Positions 13,439 through 16,002 of a stretch of 16,002 nucleotides of DNA are shown here, one piece after another. The DNA comes from Methanomassiliicoccaceae archaeon (GTDB lineage: Archaea; Thermoplasmatota; Thermoplasmata; Methanomassiliicoccales; Methanomethylophilaceae), in contig WRNL01000023.1 of assembly GCA_009776625.1 (NCBI GenBank), positions 1 to 16,002 on the forward strand. Direction: 5' to 3'. The stretch's first letter is position 1, and every line of letters starts with the position of its first letter. A program made the translations under genes and the position numbers. The notes under the pieces were generated by a model. It did no database searches. It was not told the DNA's origin and worked only from the letters and a program-made list of their open reading frames with translations.

Positions 13439-13657
13439 TCACTCCTTCTTCTCTGCCGCTTTGAGGCGCGCCGCCTTCTCCGCCGCCGCCTTCTCGGTCC
13501 ACTCCGTGGTCCTTGCCACCCTCTTGAGCTGGATCATGTTCTTGTAACACTTGTTCGTGTCGAAATTGTAAACCGTCCCGTCCTTCTTGACGTACATCTT
13601 CCCTGTTCCGGGCTCGATGTTGCCTCCGCAGAACGAGCATTTCCTTGCCTCTACCAT
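13439..13657 (-). CDS. rpl24e: Ribosomal protein L24e
   Basis: This is a 72-residue component of the large ribosomal subunit, shared by archaea and eukaryotes. The N-terminal zinc ribbon is recognisable: C7-x2-C10 in 'KCSFCGGNIEPGTG', then 'KKDGTVYNFDTNKCYKN'. The usual second pair is C-x3-C, but here the first of these is Asp33 and only C37 remains. The metal site would thus be C-C-D-C, or zinc binding may be weak. The C-terminal part, rich in Lys, Ala and Glu, forms the helix typical of the family. AGGTGAT precedes the ATG. Spacers of 4 bases to the S28e and ndk genes support one transcript. Confidence 0.95.
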   Translation of the reverse strand: MVEARKCSFCGGNIEPGTGKMYVKKDGTVYNFDTNKCYKNMIQLKRVARTTEWTEKAAAEKAARLKAAEKKE

Positions 13658-13661
13658 AAGA

Positions 13662-13877
13662 TCACCTGCCCATTCCGAGCTTCCTAGCCTCTCTCGAGGT
13701 CTCCCTCAGCATGAGTATGTCGCCCATCCTCACGGGCCCCATGATGTTCCTTGTGATGATCCTCCCCTTGTCGCGCCCATCCAGGACGCGCACCTTTACC
13801 TGGGTGGCCTCGCCGGTCATCCCGGTGCGGCCGATTATCTCCACGACCTCGGAGGGGATGCTGTCTGTGTCTACCAT
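13662..13877 (-). CDS. rps28e: Ribosomal protein S28e
   Basis: This is a small OB-fold protein of the 30S subunit near the mRNA exit. The 71-residue product has the family signature 'EVVEIIGRTGMTGEATQVKV' followed by 'RVLDGRDKGRIITRNIMGPV', then 'RMGDILMLRETSREARKLG'. I place the start at ATG 13875-13877 because 'MVDTDSIPSEVVEIIG' aligns with the start of other archaeal S28e proteins, and GGTGAG lies at good spacing. An ATG at 13887-13889, overlapping the L7Ae stop, would add four residues and is possible. The gene is coupled to L7Ae upstream and L24e downstream. Confidence 0.95.
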   Translation of the reverse strand: MVDTDSIPSEVVEIIGRTGMTGEATQVKVRVLDGRDKGRIITRNIMGPVRMGDILMLRETSREARKLGMGR

Positions 13878-13888
13878 CAGGCTCACCA

Positions 13889-14257
13889 TCACTTCTTCAG
13901 CGCTTTGACAGCCTGGACTATCTCGTCGCAGAGCGGCTTCCCCTTACCGACGTCGACGATCGCGATGGACGCGGTCGGCTTCTCGAGGCCGATGGCGTTC
14001 CCGAGCTCCGCCTTGCTGGACACGTACACGTAGGGGACGTTCCTCTCGTCGCACAGCGCGGGGATGTGGGCGAGTATCTCCGGGGGGCTGACGTCGGTCG
14101 CCATGATGACCAGGGCCGTGCCGCCGCGCTCGACCGCTTTCGTGACCTCGTTCGTCCCCTTCTTTATCTTCCCCCCGCTCTCCCTCGCGATCTCTGCGAG
14201 GGAGTACGCCTTGTCAGAAAGCTCCTTAGGCGTCTCAAACTTTACGAATATAGACAT
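13889..14257 (-). CDS. rpl7ae: Ribosomal protein L7Ae
   Basis: L7Ae binds kink-turn RNA. In archaea it serves in the large ribosomal subunit, in box C/D and H/ACA sRNPs and in RNase P. The 122-residue protein has the RNA-binding signature 'GKIKKGTNEVTKAVERGG', then 'ALVIMATDVSPPEILAHIP', 'LCDERNVPYVYVSSKAELG' and 'PTASIAIVD'. The frame is open to an ATG at 14299. I prefer ATG 14255-14257 because 'MSIFVKFETPKEL' matches the family start and GAGGT is well spaced. The 14 extra residues would cover the leader. It is the first gene of the operon, so its leader could carry a feedback site (see the leader feature). Confidence 0.96.
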   Translation of the reverse strand: MSIFVKFETPKELSDKAYSLAEIARESGGKIKKGTNEVTKAVERGGTALVIMATDVSPPEILAHIPALCDERNVPYVYVSSKAELGNAIGLEKPTASIAIVDVGKGKPLCDEIVQAVKALKK

Positions 14258-14273
14258 TTTCACTACCTCTTTC

Positions 14274-14295
14274 CGGCGCGATGCGCCGTCATCAT
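14274..14295 (-). promoter_or_regulatory. Leader hairpin with GA flanks before L7Ae (possible kink-turn)
   Basis: On the minus strand the leader reads ATGATGA, then CGGCGC, loop ATC, GCGCCG, then GAAAGAGG, which includes the ribosome-binding site. The 6-bp stem is flanked by GA on both sides, which is what tandem sheared G-A pairs of a kink-turn need. ATGATGA also matches the box C consensus. The second helix of a kink-turn is not clear, so this is a lead, not a call. Confidence 0.35.
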
Positions 14296-14330
14296 TCATC
14301 GGCTCCTTAGAGCATCCGCGCTATCCCTTT

Positions 14331-14346
14331 TTAGTATAAATACTCG
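14331..14346 (-). promoter_or_regulatory. TATA box of the L7Ae operon
   Basis: The minus strand reads AGTATTTATACTAAAA, a strong archaeal TATA element about 75-90 bases upstream of the L7Ae ATG. The predicted leader is about 50 nt. The core AGTAT-AA-ATACT is nearly symmetric, so it could also fire rightward into the GC-rich segment. Confidence 0.6.
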
Positions 14347-14596
14347 TACCCCGGGGGCCGCATGTTCCGCACGGGCCCCCAGCAGGTCGCATGCGCCATG
14401 GCGTATTCCGCCCGGACCCGACTGCACGACCCTTTCGTGCGGTTCGCTCCCTCCCCGCTCCAGCCTGCGCCCCGGGTTCAGCTGCCGCCCCTCCGTCAAG
14501 GGCGAGCATGCCGCCAGTCATGGCTACATAAACCATTAATAGGCGCCGCCCCATCTTTCGACCGTCCAAGCGGGGCTCCCGCATGGGAGGGGTTAT

Positions 14597-15184
14597 ATGT
14601 TCAACATAGGGGATTGGCTCTACGGGTTCTTCGGGGAAAGCGGCGGGCCGGCGCTGGTGCTGTGCATATTCCTCATATTCCTGGCTGACGCCCTGTTCTT
14701 CCCCACCCTCCCCGAGTTCTTCTACGTCTCGGCGTTCTTCTACGACCCCAGCCTCCCGTTCGGCCTATGCCTGCTGGCCGCGGCGATCGCGGCGGAGACG
14801 CTGGGGCTGGTCGTGCTGTACCTGGTCATGGGGCGGGTGAGGGTGCCGAAACGCATCGACACTGTCGTCAAGAAGTACATAGGGTTCCTCGTGCTCGGCG
14901 ACGAGCGCCTGCTGCTGCTCAACCGCATAGCCCCGATGATACCCTTCAGCGGGGCCGTCGTGAGGATCGCGGGCTGGGACATAAAGAAGTCCGTATTCTA
15001 CGTGGTCGTGGGATGCGTGCTGAAGTACGGCGTGATCCTCCTGATGAGCGGCTTCTTCCAGAGCTACTACGGCAGCGGGGACGCCCAGACGTTCACGCTG
15101 ATATTCATAGTGGCAGTGATTGTGGTCAGCTTCTTGCTCTCTGTGGTCGTGAAGAGGAAAAAGGGGATGGCGCAGAAGGGCTGA
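14597..15184 (+). CDS. Small integral membrane protein, VTT/DedA-like
   Basis: The 195-residue protein has four to five hydrophobic segments (about 18-38, 53-78, 94-108, 132-152 and 165-185). It ends in a short basic tail (VVVKRKKGMAQKG) that should face the cytosol. Two regions resemble the VTT (DedA/SNARE-associated) pattern. A re-entrant-like 'DALFFPTLPEFFYVSAFF' carries the Pro-Glu pair, and 'LLLNRIAPMIPFSGAVVRIA' resembles the R-x-x-P-x-x-R block followed by 'AGW'. DedA-family proteins act in phospholipid transport and membrane homeostasis. A lipid-carrier role here is inference. GGAGGGG sits 5 bases before ATG 14597. It reads divergently from the L7Ae operon and ends before a CTTTTT tract. 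Confidence 0.62.
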   Translation: MFNIGDWLYGFFGESGGPALVLCIFLIFLADALFFPTLPEFFYVSAFFYDPSLPFGLCLLAAAIAAETLGLVVLYLVMGRVRVPKRIDTVVKKYIGFLVLGDERLLLLNRIAPMIPFSGAVVRIAGWDIKKSVFYVVVGCVLKYGVILLMSGFFQSYYGSGDAQTFTLIFIVAVIVVSFLLSVVVKRKKGMAQKG

Positions 15185-15257
15185 GCGGCCATTCCTGCCG
15201 GGGGCAGGCCTCCTCCGCAGGGCGGCGCAGCCTGCGTCGTGCCGACTGCTGTGTAGC

Positions 15258-15263
15258 CTTTTT
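15258..15263 (+). terminator. T-tract after the VTT-domain gene
   Basis: CTTTTT lies about 75 bases after the stop codon and is the only pyrimidine run of this kind in the gap. Archaeal termination needs mainly such U-tracts. GCAGGC and GCCTGC repeats upstream could form a weak stem. Confidence 0.35.
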
Positions 15264-15334
15264 GAGGGCATTTGGGAGCCGCCGGCGACCCGCTCCCCAT
15301 CACGGCCTTCAGGCGGCCAGGCCAAGGGGTTTCC

Positions 15335-15340
15335 GAAAAA
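15335..15340 (-). terminator. T-tract after the DUF2238-like gene
   Basis: The minus strand reads GGCTTTTTCGG, starting about 10 bases after the TGA of the leftward membrane-protein gene. This is consistent with archaeal U-tract termination. Confidence 0.4.
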
Positions 15341-15349
15341 GCCTATCGG

Positions 15350-15988
15350 TCACCCTCTGCTCTTCGCGACCCTTGTCAGGGCCGGGTGTATGTTGAGCGC
15401 CTCTATGAAGTCCTTCTCGCTCCTGTGCTTGAGGTAGATGAACGAATACACAGCGACGACCGTCCCGCCAAGGACGTCGCAGAGCAGGTCCCTGAACGTG
15501 TCCCAGGGGCTGTACTGCATGTTCGTCCCGAACAGCTCGTCCACAGCGAACTCGAAGGACTCCCAGTAGGCGCCGAAGGCCATCACGAGCACGACTATCA
15601 GGAACGGCGTCCATTTCCTGGTTATTTTGACCATGGGGTCAAGCACGCTCACCGCCATGAGGGCGTAGAACGCACAGAGGGCGACTGTCACCGACGATAT
15701 GGTGTGGGTGACGGTGTCCCAGACCTGGACGTCGTCGTACCTCATGAGGAGCACGCCGTAGGCATGGAGGAATATCGCCGCCTCGATCATCACTATCAGC
15801 GTCAGCGGGAGGTCGAGCACCCTCGCCCTGCGGAATATCATGGGGACGAGGCACATGAAGGCGCAGAAGAACCCCGTGTTGACCTCATATGTGGCGCTCT
15901 GGGCCTGCAGTATCGAGGCGGCGGTCATGGCGAGCAGCACGGCGGCGGCCGCGACGCACAGGATGTCGGACGCAGCCCTGCCGTTCAT
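15350..15988 (-). CDS. DUF2238/YjdF-like integral membrane protein
   Basis: The 212-residue protein has about six hydrophobic segments. It shows the polar signature of the DUF2238 (PF09997) group inside or beside helices: 'WDTVTHTISS' (90-99), 'YWESFEFAVDELFG' (141-154), and 'WDTFRDLLCDVLGG' (162-175). These repeated D-T and E/D residues are likely placed in a common pocket. Function is unknown; homologues are sometimes described as membrane sensors or unknown transporters. ATG 15986-15988 follows a G-rich run with GGAGG, close to the window edge, so an upstream partner cannot be ruled out. It is convergent with the VTT-domain gene and ends just before a T-tract. Confidence 0.75.
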   Translation of the reverse strand: MNGRAASDILCVAAAAVLLAMTAASILQAQSATYEVNTGFFCAFMCLVPMIFRRARVLDLPLTLIVMIEAAIFLHAYGVLLMRYDDVQVWDTVTHTISSVTVALCAFYALMAVSVLDPMVKITRKWTPFLIVVLVMAFGAYWESFEFAVDELFGTNMQYSPWDTFRDLLCDVLGGTVVAVYSFIYLKHRSEKDFIEALNIHPALTRVAKSRG

Positions 15989-16002
15989 CCCCCCTCCCCC
16001 CC

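Larger units (their letters stand above)
14258..14596. other. Divergent intergenic region with GC-rich inverted repeats
   Basis: I see no convincing gene. It holds the L7Ae leader and TATA box on the left and an AT-rich site, CATAAACCATTAATAG at about 14526-14541, on the right that could serve the VTT-domain gene. Between them, 14347-14525 is very GC-rich with several inverted repeats. GGGGGCC (14353-14359) pairs with GGCCCCC (14374-14380). ACTGCACGA (14421-14429) pairs with TCGTGCGGT (14435-14443), with one wobble that holds only on the plus strand. GGACCCG (14414-14420) pairs with CGGGTTC (14473-14479) and encloses that hairpin. A small structured RNA is possible. I could not match it to SRP RNA, RNase P or tRNA. 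Confidence 0.4.

Noticed and set aside
11428..13464. 678-codon rightward frame opposite aIF5B and ndk
   Set aside because: It runs antisense through two well-conserved genes and has shadow composition and no recognisable domain.
14347..14525. SRP RNA or RNase P RNA in the GC-rich gap
   Set aside because: The segment is too short for either, and the conserved SRP helix 8 motif and the RNase P core motifs were not found on either strand.
14321..14584. 87-codon leftward frame upstream of L7Ae
   Set aside because: Composition is Gly/Ala/Arg-rich as expected of GC-rich non-coding DNA. It crosses the L7Ae promoter and has no recognised domain.

Overview
The window is archaeal and GC-rich. The clearest evidence is a leftward operon for L7Ae, S28e, L24e, Ndk and aIF5B (14257 to 11200), a well-known archaeal arrangement. 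TATA-like boxes lie 5' of several transcription units, and most starts have Shine-Dalgarno sites. All sixteen complete genes and one gene remnant end in TGA. None ends in TAG, which would suit a pyrrolysine-encoding methanogen lineage such as Methanomassiliicoccales. Placement in Thermoplasmata/Methanomassiliicoccales is my inference, not proven here. No tRNA, rRNA, IS element or CRISPR array was seen.

Layout. Positions 1-514 (minus) hold the start of a DUF1801/YdhG-like gene and, just upstream of it, a 49-codon remnant of an AAA_14-type ATPase with a mutated Walker A. Positions 515-876 are a gene-free stretch with a T-rich tract and a possible hairpin. Positions 877-2361 (plus) encode an exported or anchored right-handed beta-helix protein, which meets a 14-TM MFS transporter (3957-2422, minus) at a hairpin. 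A tyrosine-rich orphan follows at 4157-4648 (plus).

Positions 4757-9585 (plus) are a tight six-gene NAD module: an NrtR-type Nudix/winged-helix regulator, nicotinamidase (PncA), a NADAR-domain protein, a PRPP-synthetase-like kinase, a NAMPT-like transferase and NAD synthetase. Most genes overlap by a few bases. A perfect 10-bp inverted repeat with a 5-bp spacer sits between the TATA-like box and the first start, which suits autoregulation by NrtR. The Prs-like plus NAMPT-like pair matches the gene pair of the phage NARP1 pathway (ADPR-PP synthetase plus nicotinamide-ADPR transferase). The NAMPT-like protein also has Ala where human NAMPT has Asp219, the residue that selects nicotinamide. Together with PncA and NadE this suggests a nicotinate route: nicotinamide to nicotinate, nicotinate plus ADPR-PP to NaAD, and NaAD to NAD. 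That route would need no adenylyltransferase, and none is encoded in the module. This is the most interesting hypothesis in the window.

Positions 9642-11120 (minus) encode a bacterial-type cardiolipin synthase. The translation operon follows. Positions 14258-14596 hold the divergent promoters of the L7Ae operon and a VTT/DedA-like membrane protein (14597-15184), separated by a GC-rich segment with several inverted repeats. The window closes with a DUF2238-like membrane protein (15988-15350, minus).
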